This document shows positions 36,211 through 46,164 of a stretch of DNA of 50,900 nucleotides, in pieces. The notes under the pieces were generated by a model that saw only the letters and a list, made by a program, of their open reading frames with translations, had not been told where the DNA came from and searched no databases. Positions within the stretch are counted from its first letter, which is position 1, and the number at the start of each line of letters is the position of its first letter. The translations under genes were made by a program, and so were the position numbers. The DNA is from Anaerobacillus alkalidiazotrophicus (GTDB lineage Bacteria; Bacillota; Bacilli; Bacillales_H; Anaerobacillaceae), in assembly GCF_001866055.1 (NCBI RefSeq), contig NZ_MLQS01000001.1, positions 413,690-464,589 on the forward strand. Direction: 5' to 3'.

Positions 36211-36888
36211 ATGGATCAAATAAATTTATTTCCATTATTTTTATCTTTAAGAGTTGCACTAACCGCAACTCTTTTCACAATTATTATTGGCTTACCTGTA
36301 GCCTATTATTTAAGTATGGCTAAGGGGAAGTTTACTGATTTTATAGATACCGTGATAACTCTCCCAATTGTGCTTCCCCCAACAGTGTTGGGCTATTATT
36401 TATTAGTACTTTTAGGGAGGCAAAGTCCACTAGGAATTTTTCTTGAAGAACGTTTGAACATTATGATTGTGTTCACGCCTACTGGGGCTGTTATTGCTGC
36501 AATGGTCGTTTCCATCCCTTTTTTAATTAAATCCGCTAAGGCAGCTTTCGCCAATATTGACCCTAACATCATAAATGCAGCAAGAGTTTTAGGGAGGACA
36601 GAATTTAATATTTTCCTTACGATTATTATTCCGCTAGCATGGAGAGGAATTGTAGCAGGAATTACACTGAGTTTCGCACGAGCATTAGGAGATTTTGGGA
36701 CAACTTTAATGGTCGCAGGAAGCATACCTAATAGAACTATGACAATGCCAATTGCTATTTATGATGCTCTTCTAGCTGGAAATCGCGATTTAGCGAATAT
36801 ACTTGTACTCATCATGACTATTGTTTCTCTTACTGTACTTTACACAATTAACCGCCTTGAAAAACGAGTTTCGAAGGGGGGAAATTAA
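36211..36888 (+). CDS. modB: molybdate ABC transporter permease
   Basis: A 225-residue permease with about five membrane segments and the loop INAARVLGRTEFNIFLTIIIP, followed by RALGDFGTTLMVAG, a signature of the ModB/CysT group. Start ATG behind AAGGAG. The stop overlaps modC (TAATG). No modA-like binding-protein gene precedes it; two family B repeats and one family A repeat fill that space. Confidence 0.92.
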   Translation: MDQINLFPLFLSLRVALTATLFTIIIGLPVAYYLSMAKGKFTDFIDTVITLPIVLPPTVLGYYLLVLLGRQSPLGIFLEERLNIMIVFTPTGAVIAAMVVSIPFLIKSAKAAFANIDPNIINAARVLGRTEFNIFLTIIIPLAWRGIVAGITLSFARALGDFGTTLMVAGSIPNRTMTMPIAIYDALLAGNRDLANILVLIMTIVSLTVLYTINRLEKRVSKGGN

Positions 36889-37922
36889 TGATGTTAGAAG
36901 TGAAAATTAACAAGGCTTTCGGTAATTTTAATCTAAATGTCGACTTTCGTGTCGAAAAAGGGATTATCGGTATCCTTGGACCTTCAGGTTGTGGCAAAAG
37001 CTTGACTCTTCAAGCAATAGCAGGACTACTAAAGCCTGATAAAGGAAAAATTGCCATTGGTGGTAGGACCCTCTTTGATACTGAAAATAACACCAACGTA
37101 CCGACACGCAAAAGAAAGGTAGGTTATGTGTTTCAAAACTATGCACTATTTCCTCACCTTACTGTGTTAGAAAATGTTAACTTCGGACTAGAGCACCTTT
37201 CCAAACAGGAAAAAAAGGAGAAAGTAGCTGCAATTATTAATACTGTTCAATTACAAGGACTAGAAAATCGCTTTCCTATTCAATTATCAGGAGGCCAGCA
37301 GCAACGAGTTGCATTAGCAAGAACGCTTGTCACAGAACCGGAAATACTTCTATTGGATGAACCCTTCTCAGCGCTAGATCAACACGTAAAAAAAAGATTG
37401 GAACTAGAGCTACTAGATATCATAAAACAAAATTTCACAGGCGTTGTACTCTTTGTTACCCACAATATCGAAGAAGCCTACCGTCTTTGTGACTATATAT
37501 GTTTATATGACAAAGGAACTAATATTCAATTCGGAGAAAAAAGCGAGGTATTACAACGCCCGACAAGTAAAGCGAGCGCCCAAATTGTAGGTTGTGAGAA
37601 TATCTTTGAGATTAATCAGGCAGAAAAAAGCTCTATAGTCGCAAATGGCCTTAAACTTCAAGTAAATAGTGTAATTCAAACTGAAAAGAAATATGTTGGT
37701 ATTCATAGTCATGACGCCATTTTCACTTCAAATAAATATGAAGATAATACGTATCAATATAAGCTCAATAGCATTGTAAACAGTATCGACCGTTCGATAG
37801 TTTCTGTCTCCATTAATGAGCTAGATTTTAAAGTAAACGTGCCAAAGTCTCAAGTAACCAAGATTTTAAACGAAAATTCATATTTGTATTTACCACCGGA
37901 TAAATTATTTCTCATGCACTAG
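36888..37922 (+). CDS. modC: molybdate ABC transporter ATP-binding protein
   Basis: A 344-residue ATPase. Walker A GPSGCGKSL, FQNYALFPHL, signature LSGGQQQRVALARTL, Walker B ILLLDEPF, H-loop VTHNIEEA. The C-terminal ~110 residues fit a Mop/TOBE regulatory domain, though without a clear molybdate-binding motif. Translationally coupled to modB. Sulfate or tungstate are alternative substrates. Confidence 0.9.
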   Translation: MMLEVKINKAFGNFNLNVDFRVEKGIIGILGPSGCGKSLTLQAIAGLLKPDKGKIAIGGRTLFDTENNTNVPTRKRKVGYVFQNYALFPHLTVLENVNFGLEHLSKQEKKEKVAAIINTVQLQGLENRFPIQLSGGQQQRVALARTLVTEPEILLLDEPFSALDQHVKKRLELELLDIIKQNFTGVVLFVTHNIEEAYRLCDYICLYDKGTNIQFGEKSEVLQRPTSKASAQIVGCENIFEINQAEKSSIVANGLKLQVNSVIQTEKKYVGIHSHDAIFTSNKYEDNTYQYKLNSIVNSIDRSIVSVSINELDFKVNVPKSQVTKILNENSYLYLPPDKLFLMH

Positions 37923-37941
37923 TTATGGAAAACAACTTTAC

Positions 37942-38090
37942 TAGAAAAGCGCAAGGCGCCCGCCTATCGGCGACAAACACTGGAAGACCTACTCGTTTCG
38001 GTCGGTTTTTGACCGAAAGAGTAGGGCTGAAGTGGTCGAGCCGATGGCGCCAGGAGCTAGACCGTTTCTAAGTTAGAAATTTTATACTTT
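37942..38090. repeat. repeat family C, copy 2
   Basis: Opens with GAAAAGCGCAAGGCGCC and closes with GGAGCTAGACCGTTTCTAAG, like copy 1. The outer stem here is GGCGCC..TATCGGC with GCCGAT-GGCGCC, different in sequence from copy 1 but still pairing. An inner hairpin has CCTACTCGTTTCGGTC with GACCGAAAGAGTAGG. Confidence 0.75.
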
Positions 38091-38204
38091 CATATCTTAT
38101 TAAAAAAACTCTCTACTACCATTTTCTAATAATTTTTTTGTGGTATCAGACTTATATTGGGTATAATGAGGTTAGAAGTGAATATGACAAAGCGGTGATT
38201 AGAA

Positions 38205-38816
38205 ATGTTAAACGATACGGGGGAAAGATTGATCCCCAATAATATGAAGCCTTTAAATAGCTCGTTATTAGAACACGTGGCAAGATATTATTTTTCGACC
38301 CCTTATGTAACTGGTCGTGTCCTTGATATTGCTTGTGGTTCTGGATACGGTGGACTTATGGTAGCCAAAGAACGGAAACATGAAATTGAAGAAATAATTG
38401 GTGTAGATATTGATAAAGATGCTCTCAAATATGCAAAAGGCCAATATTATCATCCCCTATTAACCTTCAAACAAGGCGATGTTCTAGATCCTATGCTTCC
38501 TGAAAAGCTAGGTACATTCGATACAATTTTAAGCTTTGAAACAATTGAGCATGTCGACGACGACGAACTATTTATGAAGAATATGTACAATCTCCTTAAA
38601 CCAGGTGGGAAGTTAATTATTTCTACTCCATTTGGGGAAGGTAGAGGAATCCCGTCCGGACAACCCTTCCATACTCATCAACTAACAAAGGAAGAATTCC
38701 AAGGGTTATTTAAGAAGTTTTCTAAAGTAGAAATTTATTATCAACGCGGAGTGACCATTGAACCACCTAGAGAAGGTGTGTATTATCCGATCGGGGTTGC
38801 GGTATGTGAGAAATAA
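38205..38816 (+). CDS. class I SAM-dependent methyltransferase
   Basis: A 203-residue Rossmann-fold methyltransferase. Motif I VLDIACGSGYGG (about 44-55), acidic end of strand 2 IIGVDIDKDAL, motif II/III FDTILSFETIEHV and LKPGGKLIIS. The substrate is not evident; the short N-terminal part starts with NDTGERLIP, seen in many glycan- or ubiquinone-type methyltransferases. Single gene. Confidence 0.88.
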   Translation: MLNDTGERLIPNNMKPLNSSLLEHVARYYFSTPYVTGRVLDIACGSGYGGLMVAKERKHEIEEIIGVDIDKDALKYAKGQYYHPLLTFKQGDVLDPMLPEKLGTFDTILSFETIEHVDDDELFMKNMYNLLKPGGKLIISTPFGEGRGIPSGQPFHTHQLTKEEFQGLFKKFSKVEIYYQRGVTIEPPREGVYYPIGVAVCEK

Positions 38817-38848
38817 TGGATTTTCACTAAGGAAAATCTACACATTTC

Positions 38849-38885
38849 ATAATGGGTGTATCTTAAATACACCCATTCTATTTTT
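38849..38885 (+). terminator. terminator after the methyltransferase
   Basis: AATGGGTGTAT pairs with ATACACCCATT around CTTAA, then CTATTTTTTTG. Confidence 0.85.
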
Positions 38886-38889
38886 TTGT

Positions 38890-38917
38890 AAAATTAATTA
38901 AACGTTTAATTAATTTT
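38890..38917. repeat. perfect 28-bp palindrome
   Basis: The left half AAAATTAATTAAAC is followed directly by its reverse complement, with no loop. It lies between the methyltransferase terminator and the convergent chemoreceptor gene. Purpose unknown. Confidence 0.7.
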
Positions 38918-38973
38918 TTGTACAACTGAGGGTTTATAATAAAGTAACCCTTATATTCAAAACACTAAAACTA

Positions 38974-40653
38974 TTAAACTTTAAATTTCTTTACTTCAAC
39001 TTGCAATTCTTGAGCTAGTTGCCTTAAACTATTAGCAGAAGTTTGGATCTCTACCATTGCTGCTAACTGTTGCTCACTACCTTTCATCACTGATTTGAAG
39101 CGATCGGAAGTTTCAACCGTAACCTCAGCCATATCTTCTACTGAAGCATTAACCTCCTCAGTGCTAGCTGACATTTCCTCTGCAACTGCTGTAACTTCTT
39201 GAATTTGTATAGAAACATTTTGTATCGACGTTACTATTTTTTCAAATATAGAACTTGTTTCTCCTACTACATTAATTCCTTTGTGAACCTCTTTTGTACC
39301 ACTATCCATTGTATCAACAGCAACTGCTGTGTCTGCTTGAATTTCACGAATAACAGACGAAATTTTTTCTGCAGATTTCCGAGATTCTTCAGCTAGTTTT
39401 CTAACTTCATCTGCAACTACTGCAAAACCTTTACCATGTTCTCCTGCTCTAGCTGCTTCAATTGCTGCATTTAATGCTAAAAGATTTGTTTGATCAGATA
39501 TATCAGTGATCACACCTAAAATACTGCCAATTTCTTTTGAGCGCTCACCTAACCTACCAATGATCACTGTAGCGTCTTTAACCCCTTTACTAATCGAATA
39601 CATTTGCTCAATAACTTTTCGTAATGAATGCTTGCCATTTTCCGCTTCTTGGGTTGCTTCTAAAGAGCTTTCTGAAACGATAGAAGAGGATTCAGCAATT
39701 CTTTGAATACCAACAGTCATTTCTTCCATAGCACGTGCACACTCCTTCGCACTATTTACGGTTAGTTCAGCCCCTTGAGATACTTCCTGAATTGTCGCTA
39801 CAATCTGATTATTAGCTACTGTTGTTTGTTCAGAGCTAGAAGTGAGTTCTTCCGATGCTGCCACAACATGATCTGACGTTTCAACTGTTTTTGAAAGGAG
39901 ATTTCTTAAACTAGTAGCCATTTGATTAATAGAAGCCGTCAACCGACCAATCTCGTCTTTCGTACGAACTCCTATTTCTTTTTTAGAAAGATCACCTTTC
40001 GCTACTTGTTCAACCCTTTCTACAACTGCTTTAATTGGTGAAATAATTTTTTTCGCTACTACAAGAGCAACAACAAAAGTTAAAATAATACCAATGACGA
40101 TAACAACAATATTATAAGTAACAGCCGTTCTCCCATGTTCAGCCATATCATTCCTAATTTCAATAATTTTTGTTTGTCCAAGTCCAGATAAGTTTCGATA
40201 TCCTACAACAATTTCATCTGCTAACGGGTCGATGTAACGTTGAAAACTCTCAAGAGCGGTCTCTCGATCATTTTTTTCGTACACAACAAAAATCTCTTCT
40301 GTGATCATACGGTCCCAAGTATGACTCTCTTTAATTAACTCTTTGAGCTGGTAATTGTCATTTAACTTTAATATTTCCTCTTCGAGTACTTTGCTTTCCT
40401 CTCTTAGATTCATGTAGCGCTCTTTGTGAGTACTATTATTTAATAAAATATATCTATTGGCTGCATCAAGTCTCTGTTCTGTATTATACGCTAAGTCTTC
40501 ACTTATCCTTAATATTTGTAAATATTCTTGAAGTGTTTGTTCTACTGTTGTATTAATTTTATATACATTGAATAAGTTATACGTCGACATAATCATTAGC
40601 AATAGCAGAATAATTGAGAAACCACCAATAATCTTTCCGCGTATACTTTTCAT
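38974..40653 (-). CDS. methyl-accepting chemotaxis protein (4-helix bundle sensor)
   Basis: A 559-residue chemoreceptor. TM1 about 8-28, an all-helical sensor of about 150 residues (4HB_MCP type), TM2 about 182-203, HAMP (204-257), then the signalling domain with the hairpin tip [20 protein letters not shown]. No C-terminal tethering pentapeptide. Ligand unknown. The N-terminal [14 protein letters not shown] resembles that of the other receptor at 24.9-26.6 kb ([14 protein letters not shown]). Confidence 0.92.
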   Translation of the reverse strand: MKSIRGKIIGGFSIILLLLMIMSTYNLFNVYKINTTVEQTLQEYLQILRISEDLAYNTEQRLDAANRYILLNNSTHKERYMNLREESKVLEEEILKLNDNYQLKELIKESHTWDRMITEEIFVVYEKNDRETALESFQRYIDPLADEIVVGYRNLSGLGQTKIIEIRNDMAEHGRTAVTYNIVVIVIGIILTFVVALVVAKKIISPIKAVVERVEQVAKGDLSKKEIGVRTKDEIGRLTASINQMATSLRNLLSKTVETSDHVVAASEELTSSSEQTTVANNQIVATIQEVSQGAELTVNSAKECARAMEEMTVGIQRIAESSSIVSESSLEATQEAENGKHSLRKVIEQMYSISKGVKDATVIIGRLGERSKEIGSILGVITDISDQTNLLALNAAIEAARAGEHGKGFAVVADEVRKLAEESRKSAEKISSVIREIQADTAVAVDTMDSGTKEVHKGINVVGETSSIFEKIVTSIQNVSIQIQEVTAVAEEMSASTEEVNASVEDMAEVTVETSDRFKSVMKGSEQQLAAMVEIQTSANSLRQLAQELQVEVKKFKV

Positions 40654-40778
40654 TCATTCCCTCCTTGCTCGCCACTACTAGCTTAGTCGGTAAACATAAC
40701 CTACATACTAAAAATTAATCATATAGTAATAAACTAATACTGATTATCACAATTTCAAAGAAGCTTTGAAAAACTTCA

Positions 40779-41681
40779 TCACCATAATTCATATCCAGCT
40801 TCTGTGAGGATTTTGTACCATTGTTCTCTTGTCATCTGTATACCACCTATTGAATTTAAGGCTCGCATAATACGCTCTCTATTTCCAGTACCTAATACAA
40901 TTACTGGATCTGACGAATGTTTAAGAAGCCATTTATATATCACTTCGTCAATATTCTCTAGGTGAAGTTCTTGCCTAATACTTTCTAATACATTCTTCAT
41001 ATTTTCTTCAAAGGCATTTTTAGGATTGAAAATTCTCCCCCCCGCTAATGGCGACCAAAACATCGGGTGAATTCCTTCCTTTAAACAATGAGTCATTGTT
41101 CCATTTTTATAATTTTCGATTCCAAGAGGGTGGAGCATAAATTGATGGGTAACAAATTTTACATCTACATATTTTTGCAGTGTATCAAATTCCAATGGAT
41201 TATGGTTCGATAAACCAAAGTATTTAACTTTTCCTTCATCCTTCAATTGTTTAAGGGTACCATTTAATTCTTTCGGGTTAACTAGTAAGTCATGCATATG
41301 AATAAGTAGCAAATCAATGTATTCACATTGGAGTTTTTCTAAAGAGTTATTTACCTGTTTGAATATGTAATCTCTATCCGTATTAAAATATCTCGTTTTT
41401 ATATTTGGATTTTCATCATTAGGTACACATATCGAACATTTTGTAATAATCTCTATTTTTTCTCTTAACTCGGGCTTCATTTGGAGAACTTCTCCAAATA
41501 ATGCTTCATTATGGTGATTGCCTCCATAAATATCAGCATGATCGAATGTGGTAATTCCTTGATCAATACACCATTCAACAAAGTCAGTCCTTTGCTGCAA
41601 ATTCAATCCAAATTCATGCATTCTCATACATCCAATAACTATTTTTGAGATTGAAAAATTTCCATGCAAATATACTTTCAG
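40779..41681 (-). CDS. aldo/keto reductase (YdhF-like), probable CTG start
   Basis: An NAD(P)H-dependent oxidoreductase with the aldo/keto reductase barrel. Catalytic Asp and Tyr in TFDHADIYGG, Lys in IITKCS, His in LLIHMHD. The C-terminal VIVLGTGNRERI binds the cofactor. The first ATG/GTG/TTG in frame is a TTG at 41669, but its spacing to the ribosome site GGAGGG (41689-41694) is about 19 nt. A CTG at 41681 lies seven bases from that site and gives (M)KVYLHGNFSISKIVIGC, which fits the usual N-terminus. I therefore start at CTG 41681; ATT one codon upstream is an alternative. Confidence 0.8.
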   Translation of the reverse strand: MKVYLHGNFSISKIVIGCMRMHEFGLNLQQRTDFVEWCIDQGITTFDHADIYGGNHHNEALFGEVLQMKPELREKIEIITKCSICVPNDENPNIKTRYFNTDRDYIFKQVNNSLEKLQCEYIDLLLIHMHDLLVNPKELNGTLKQLKDEGKVKYFGLSNHNPLEFDTLQKYVDVKFVTHQFMLHPLGIENYKNGTMTHCLKEGIHPMFWSPLAGGRIFNPKNAFEENMKNVLESIRQELHLENIDEVIYKWLLKHSSDPVIVLGTGNRERIMRALNSIGGIQMTREQWYKILTEAGYELW

Positions 41682-41889
41682 AATAAATCCCTCCTAACAA
41701 TGACCGTCGTCTACATTTACATACTGTAATCCTCTTATTCTAATTAACTAATTGTATGAATCTTCACATTCTTACTATAGATGCTCTGGGTTAAAAGTAT
41801 ATAATTTCCTCATCGAAAAGAGCGACCACTGGTGACATTTCATCTTTAAATATTCGTATCAAGTCTTTATTAACGACTTGTTGAAAAAA

Positions 41890-42846
41890 CTACAATATCT
41901 CCTCAAGTGTTGGAATGGCAGAAATCGCGCCTACTTTTGTACAAACTAATGCACCTACTTTATTACTAAAGGAAATGATATTTTTGAGTTGCTCAAAATT
42001 TTCCGTAACCTTTTTAGGTTCTTCTTCTTTCGCTAATTGGTAAAGTGTAGCTCCTACAAACGCATCACCGGCCCCTGTTGAATCAATGGAAGCAACTGGA
42101 ATACTAGGGATAATTTCATTTATTTTTCCATTTGAGATAAAAGTCCCTTTTTTCCCTAATGTTACTGCTACAATTTTTGCTCCAAGTTGGTGAAGTACTT
42201 GAACACCTCTTACTAAGTCATCAACACCTGAGATTATTTTTAATTCTTCATCACTAACTTTAACAAAGTTAGCAAGTGAAACCCCTTGTTTTACTAACTC
42301 AACAAAAGTGGTTTCTCTTTCTTTCCAAAGATCAGACCGGAAATTAGGGTCAAAAGAAATAAATTTTCCTGCTTCTTTTGCTGATCTCATTGTATTGATA
42401 TACGTCGTTTGAAAGGGGTCTTCTAATAGTGCTGTCGCTGAACCAAAATGTAAAATGCTAGCGTTGTTTATTTTTTCCTCATCTAGGTCACCTTCCGATA
42501 AAAAAGCATCCGCACCTCGATGAAAAACAAAATCCCTTTCTCCATTTTTCTTTAATGATACAAATGCTAATGTCGTAGGATTTTTATCATCTAAAACGAG
42601 CATCGATGTATCAACCTTTATTTCATCTAGAGTATTTTTTAAAAAATGACCAAATGGATCATTCCCCACTTTTCCACTAAACGTTGCATTTCCACCTAAT
42701 TTCACAATCGTTGCACACACATTGGCCGGTGCCCCACCTGCCTGCTTTTCAAAGCTTTTACCTTCAACTAAGTCAATGTCCACTTCTTTACAGAAAAAAT
42801 CAATTAATAATTCTCCAATACAAATAATGGATGAATTCATACTCAT
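41890..42846 (-). CDS. scrK: fructokinase (PfkB/ribokinase family)
   Basis: A 318-residue sugar kinase. N-terminal [11 protein letters not shown], the GG pair in [10 protein letters not shown], and the catalytic [12 protein letters not shown] near residue 260, where Asp is the base. Probably phosphorylates fructose to fructose-6-phosphate, judged from similarity and from the adjacent GH32 gene. The start could be ATG 42846, ATG 42840, or TTG 42858 with AAAGG close by. It lies past the operon terminator, so it has its own promoter or relies on read-through. Confidence 0.88.
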   Translation of the reverse strand: MSMNSSIICIGELLIDFFCKEVDIDLVEGKSFEKQAGGAPANVCATIVKLGGNATFSGKVGNDPFGHFLKNTLDEIKVDTSMLVLDDKNPTTLAFVSLKKNGERDFVFHRGADAFLSEGDLDEEKINNASILHFGSATALLEDPFQTTYINTMRSAKEAGKFISFDPNFRSDLWKERETTFVELVKQGVSLANFVKVSDEELKIISGVDDLVRGVQVLHQLGAKIVAVTLGKKGTFISNGKINEIIPSIPVASIDSTGAGDAFVGATLYQLAKEEEPKKVTENFEQLKNIISFSNKVGALVCTKVGAISAIPTLEEIL

Positions 42847-42922
42847 GTAATCTCTCAACCTTTCTTTTTCTATTTACAAATAAATAATGCATTTCAGCCA
42901 ATTTTCTAGACAATAAATAACT

Positions 42923-42958
42923 GAAAAGCTCTAACCGTTCGATTAGAGCTTTTCAGAT
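42923..42958 (-). terminator. terminator after the cytoplasmic GH32 gene
   Basis: On the complement CTGAAAAGCTCTAA pairs with TTAGAGCTTTTCAG around an 8-nt loop, followed by TTATTT. It starts about 10 bp past the GH32 stop. Confidence 0.75.
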
Positions 42959-42967
42959 GATGAAATA

Positions 42968-44434
42968 TTACTTATTCCAAATCGACGCTAGATCGGTAAT
43001 TTTTAATTGAGTCGCATTTGTATTTCCTTCATTTGAAAATAAAGTAAGATGTTCTGATACCTTACTCGGGAAGATTAAACTAGTAACAGCAACCTCACCT
43101 TCATTGGCAAACACTTCAATCGATGAAGTATCGATAAAGATTTGAAGTTTAAGCCGACTATTTTTCATCCTCAAAGGAGCTTCTTGAACTGCTGCGAAGG
43201 ATTCTGAAAAACTATTATCACCAGAATTCGTTCGATCAACTAGCAACATTTCCCTCTCAACATCATAAGTAACAACTGTCTTTTCTCCTTCAGAATTTTC
43301 AATAAAGAGACCAAAAGAGGTAGCGTTTTGTTTCTCAAATTCAACCGAAACTTCTGTTAAATCACTGATGTTGCATGAAAAGTTATTTTCTTCAATAGCT
43401 AGGTCTTTGTACACTTCCATACCTTTACGAATTGAATCGATTTCCACTACTGGTTTCTGGGCAATACGAACTCCCTCTTCACTGGAAGTTAACGATAACT
43501 CTCTCGGTAACGTCATTGAGCTGCGCCACCCTTCTGTCGGCACTTGATTTGCATAACGCCAGTTACTCATCCAACCAATATAAATTCGTCTGCCATCCTG
43601 TACATCTGACCAACTGACACCTGCATAATTATCACGACCATGATCTAACCAAAGAACCGTTTCGTCTGAATTATCGTTGATAAAAGTAGTTCCATCAAAG
43701 TCACCAATAAAATATTGTGTTCTCGATCCTTCTTTCAATTGTGGATTATCGCCAATACTCAAAAGCATTACCCATTTTGGGTTATTTTCATCACCATCTA
43801 CTGGTAATTTAAACAAATCAGGACATTCCCAAACACCGTCATGCGAACCAGCTGTATTTCCAAATTCACTTGCAAATTCCCAATCTTTTAAATTTTTGGA
43901 TGTATAAATGGTGACTGATTGTCCGGTCGCTAACACCATCACCCATTTGTTTGTTTCACTATGCCAAAATACTTTTGGATCACGGTAATCAGTAATATTC
44001 ACATCAGAAAGGACAGGGTTCCCCTCATACGTTACCCATGTTCTTCCATTGTCATTGCTGTATGCTAAACTTTGCCGTTGACGAGATCTATCCGAATCTG
44101 GATAGTTATCCGTGCTCGTATAAATAGCCACTAATCCTGGCCCCTCATCAAAAAATCCAGATGAATTATTCCAATCTACAACTGCACTCCCAGAGAAAAT
44201 AACACCGTGTTCATCAGGGTATAACGCGATCGGAAGCTCTTCCCAATGAATTAAATCGCAACTCACCGCATGGCCCCAGTGCATAGGCCCCCATGTAGTA
44301 CCATGTGGATGGTATTGATAAAAGAGGTGATACTCATCGTTGAAATATACCATTCCATTTGGGTCATTCATCCATTTTTCCTCTGGTGAAAAATGATATT
44401 GTAGACGATGTTTCTCATTATATTTAACAGTCAT
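42968..44434 (-). CDS. glycoside hydrolase family 32, cytoplasmic sucrase/fructanase
   Basis: A 488-residue GH32 enzyme without signal peptide. The nucleophile is in WMNDPNG, the transition-state Asp in YRDPKVFW and the acid/base Glu in WECPDLF. A C-terminal beta-sandwich follows (about 350-488). It cleaves terminal beta-fructosyl bonds in sucrose, sucrose-6-phosphate or imported fructo-oligosaccharides; with an ABC importer and no PTS gene here, unphosphorylated substrates are more likely (inference). ATG 44434 follows AAAGGAGAG; the longer frame has no such site. Last gene of the permease operon. Confidence 0.93.
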   Translation of the reverse strand: MTVKYNEKHRLQYHFSPEEKWMNDPNGMVYFNDEYHLFYQYHPHGTTWGPMHWGHAVSCDLIHWEELPIALYPDEHGVIFSGSAVVDWNNSSGFFDEGPGLVAIYTSTDNYPDSDRSRQRQSLAYSNDNGRTWVTYEGNPVLSDVNITDYRDPKVFWHSETNKWVMVLATGQSVTIYTSKNLKDWEFASEFGNTAGSHDGVWECPDLFKLPVDGDENNPKWVMLLSIGDNPQLKEGSRTQYFIGDFDGTTFINDNSDETVLWLDHGRDNYAGVSWSDVQDGRRIYIGWMSNWRYANQVPTEGWRSSMTLPRELSLTSSEEGVRIAQKPVVEIDSIRKGMEVYKDLAIEENNFSCNISDLTEVSVEFEKQNATSFGLFIENSEGEKTVVTYDVEREMLLVDRTNSGDNSFSESFAAVQEAPLRMKNSRLKLQIFIDTSSIEVFANEGEVAVTSLIFPSKVSEHLTLFSNEGNTNATQLKITDLASIWNK

Positions 44435-44456
44435 TACTATTCTCTCCTTTAAAAGC

Positions 44457-44523
44457 AAGGTGCCAGACACCACCCTATAACATCGACAAAATTCGTCATA
44501 TTCCGGGTAGTGACAAGCACCTT
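44457..44523 (-). other. long intercistronic hairpin between the sugar-binding protein and GH32 genes
   Basis: AAGGTGC...CACTACCC pairs with GGGTGGTG...GCACCTT on the complement, with an inner CGA/TCG hairpin. It begins nine bases after the stop of the binding-protein gene. Such hairpins often protect the upstream mRNA or lower downstream expression, which would favour the binding protein. Confidence 0.6.
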
Positions 44524-44531
44524 ATTAATTT

Positions 44532-46142
44532 TTAGTTTGTCGCACGATCATATCCGGCTTGTTTAATTTCTAACCATTCTTTATAACTTAGACGTTCTAA
44601 TTCTGTTAAATAGTCAGCCCATTCTTCTTCCACTTTTCCATTTGTAATCCATTCTGCTCTTTTTCTCTCTACATAAGGAATTAAATCAGCTTCAATAGTA
44701 GAAAGTCTGTCTAATTCTTCTATGGAGAAAAATACTTTAGGATAAATGTTTTCTGCTAACATGTCAGGAACCATTACTTCTTTCATTAAATTTAATCTCC
44801 AAGCAGCATCGTCGGGTTTCGTCGTCACCACACCATAATAGCTGTCTAAAATCGCTAACGGACCACCAACAAACGTTCTTTGTCTTAATTCCCATGGTGA
44901 TGTGTCGCCTAACGGCAAATGCTTTAACATTCCTGTTGCATCATCTAGTTCAAAAATATTTTCTCCTTTGTCATCGCCATACGTACCCCAGTTGTTTTGT
45001 ACTGATTGAGTTGGTTCATATAACTGATCAATCCACTTTGCAGTTAATTCAAGATTTTTATTTGCACTTGTAATGACCATTCGGTTTCTGTCAAAGCCCA
45101 TACCATTTGTTCTAGTTACATTTTTATGTCCATCCGGGCCTTCCAAAGCACCCATAAGGTCATATGTGTCATTCGCCCCTGTAATATTTCCTTTATCCCA
45201 TGTGAAATACAACCCATAGCGATGTTCTTTTCCTTTTGCAACATACGTGTTCCAATCCTGTTCAAATGCTTCAATATCCATTAGTCCTTCTTGATATAAC
45301 TCATTTAAAAACTTAATCCCTTCCTTATAACCTTCATCGGCTACTGTAAATATTACTTCTCCATCATTACTTACAACGGTATGATCCCAGTTATCGCCTA
45401 AACCAAATGAACCAAATAGGAATGCTAAATCTTCTCCTCCGTGATTAATCATAAAGGACATTGGAATTGTTCTACCTTCCCCTGCTGGGTCATTATCTCT
45501 AAAAGCAATTAATACTTCTTTTAATTCTTCTGTTGTTTTTGGCATATCTAAACCTAATTGATCTAACCATTCCACGTTTATCCATGGAAAAACATCTACA
45601 GAGTGAATACTTTCTTTGCCTGAACCCAATTCTTCAATCCATGGAAATGTGTAAATATGTCCATCTGGAGCCGTCATCATTGCCCGGTACTCAGGTGCTT
45701 CCTCAAGAACTTTTTGTAGGTTTGGCATATATTGCTCAATTAAATCTTCAACTGGAATAATAACTCCGTCTCTTGCATTTCTTAATACCTCATAGTCACT
45801 TAATCCAGCATCTAAGATGGCATCAGGAAGTTCCCCACTGGCAATTGCTAAATTTCTTCTCTCATTAAATGTATCCCATGTATAATTCTTCCACTTAATT
45901 TCAACACCTGTTTTTTCTTCTAATCGCTGATAAATTAATTTATCATTTGGATCAGATGGTGCAAGAGGAGAACTTTGTGTCATAATGTTCAATGTTACTT
46001 TCTCTTCTAATGGGAACGAAATATCTGAAAGTCCATAATCCGAAGAAGAAGCGCTTTCGCTAGTATTACTGCCACATCCCGTAGCAACTAACATTCCTGA
46101 AAGAAGCAACGCAGACATTGTTTTCGTAAAGATTTTTTTCAT
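44532..46142 (-). CDS. sugar ABC transporter substrate-binding lipoprotein (LplA-like)
   Basis: A 536-residue large binding protein of the LplA/YtcQ type. Lipobox MLVATGC (Cys about 23) and a short Ser-rich linker; the C-terminal half has typical aromatic-rich stretches. Lpl-type importers carry oligosaccharides. The neighbouring GH32 and fructokinase genes suggest fructo-oligosaccharides. It lies 22 bp after the second permease gene. Start ATG behind GAGGGG. Confidence 0.9.
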   Translation of the reverse strand: MKKIFTKTMSALLLSGMLVATGCGSNTSESASSSDYGLSDISFPLEEKVTLNIMTQSSPLAPSDPNDKLIYQRLEEKTGVEIKWKNYTWDTFNERRNLAIASGELPDAILDAGLSDYEVLRNARDGVIIPVEDLIEQYMPNLQKVLEEAPEYRAMMTAPDGHIYTFPWIEELGSGKESIHSVDVFPWINVEWLDQLGLDMPKTTEELKEVLIAFRDNDPAGEGRTIPMSFMINHGGEDLAFLFGSFGLGDNWDHTVVSNDGEVIFTVADEGYKEGIKFLNELYQEGLMDIEAFEQDWNTYVAKGKEHRYGLYFTWDKGNITGANDTYDLMGALEGPDGHKNVTRTNGMGFDRNRMVITSANKNLELTAKWIDQLYEPTQSVQNNWGTYGDDKGENIFELDDATGMLKHLPLGDTSPWELRQRTFVGGPLAILDSYYGVVTTKPDDAAWRLNLMKEVMVPDMLAENIYPKVFFSIEELDRLSTIEADLIPYVERKRAEWITNGKVEEEWADYLTELERLSYKEWLEIKQAGYDRATN

Positions 46143-46164
46143 GTAGACCCCTCACTTTTCATTT

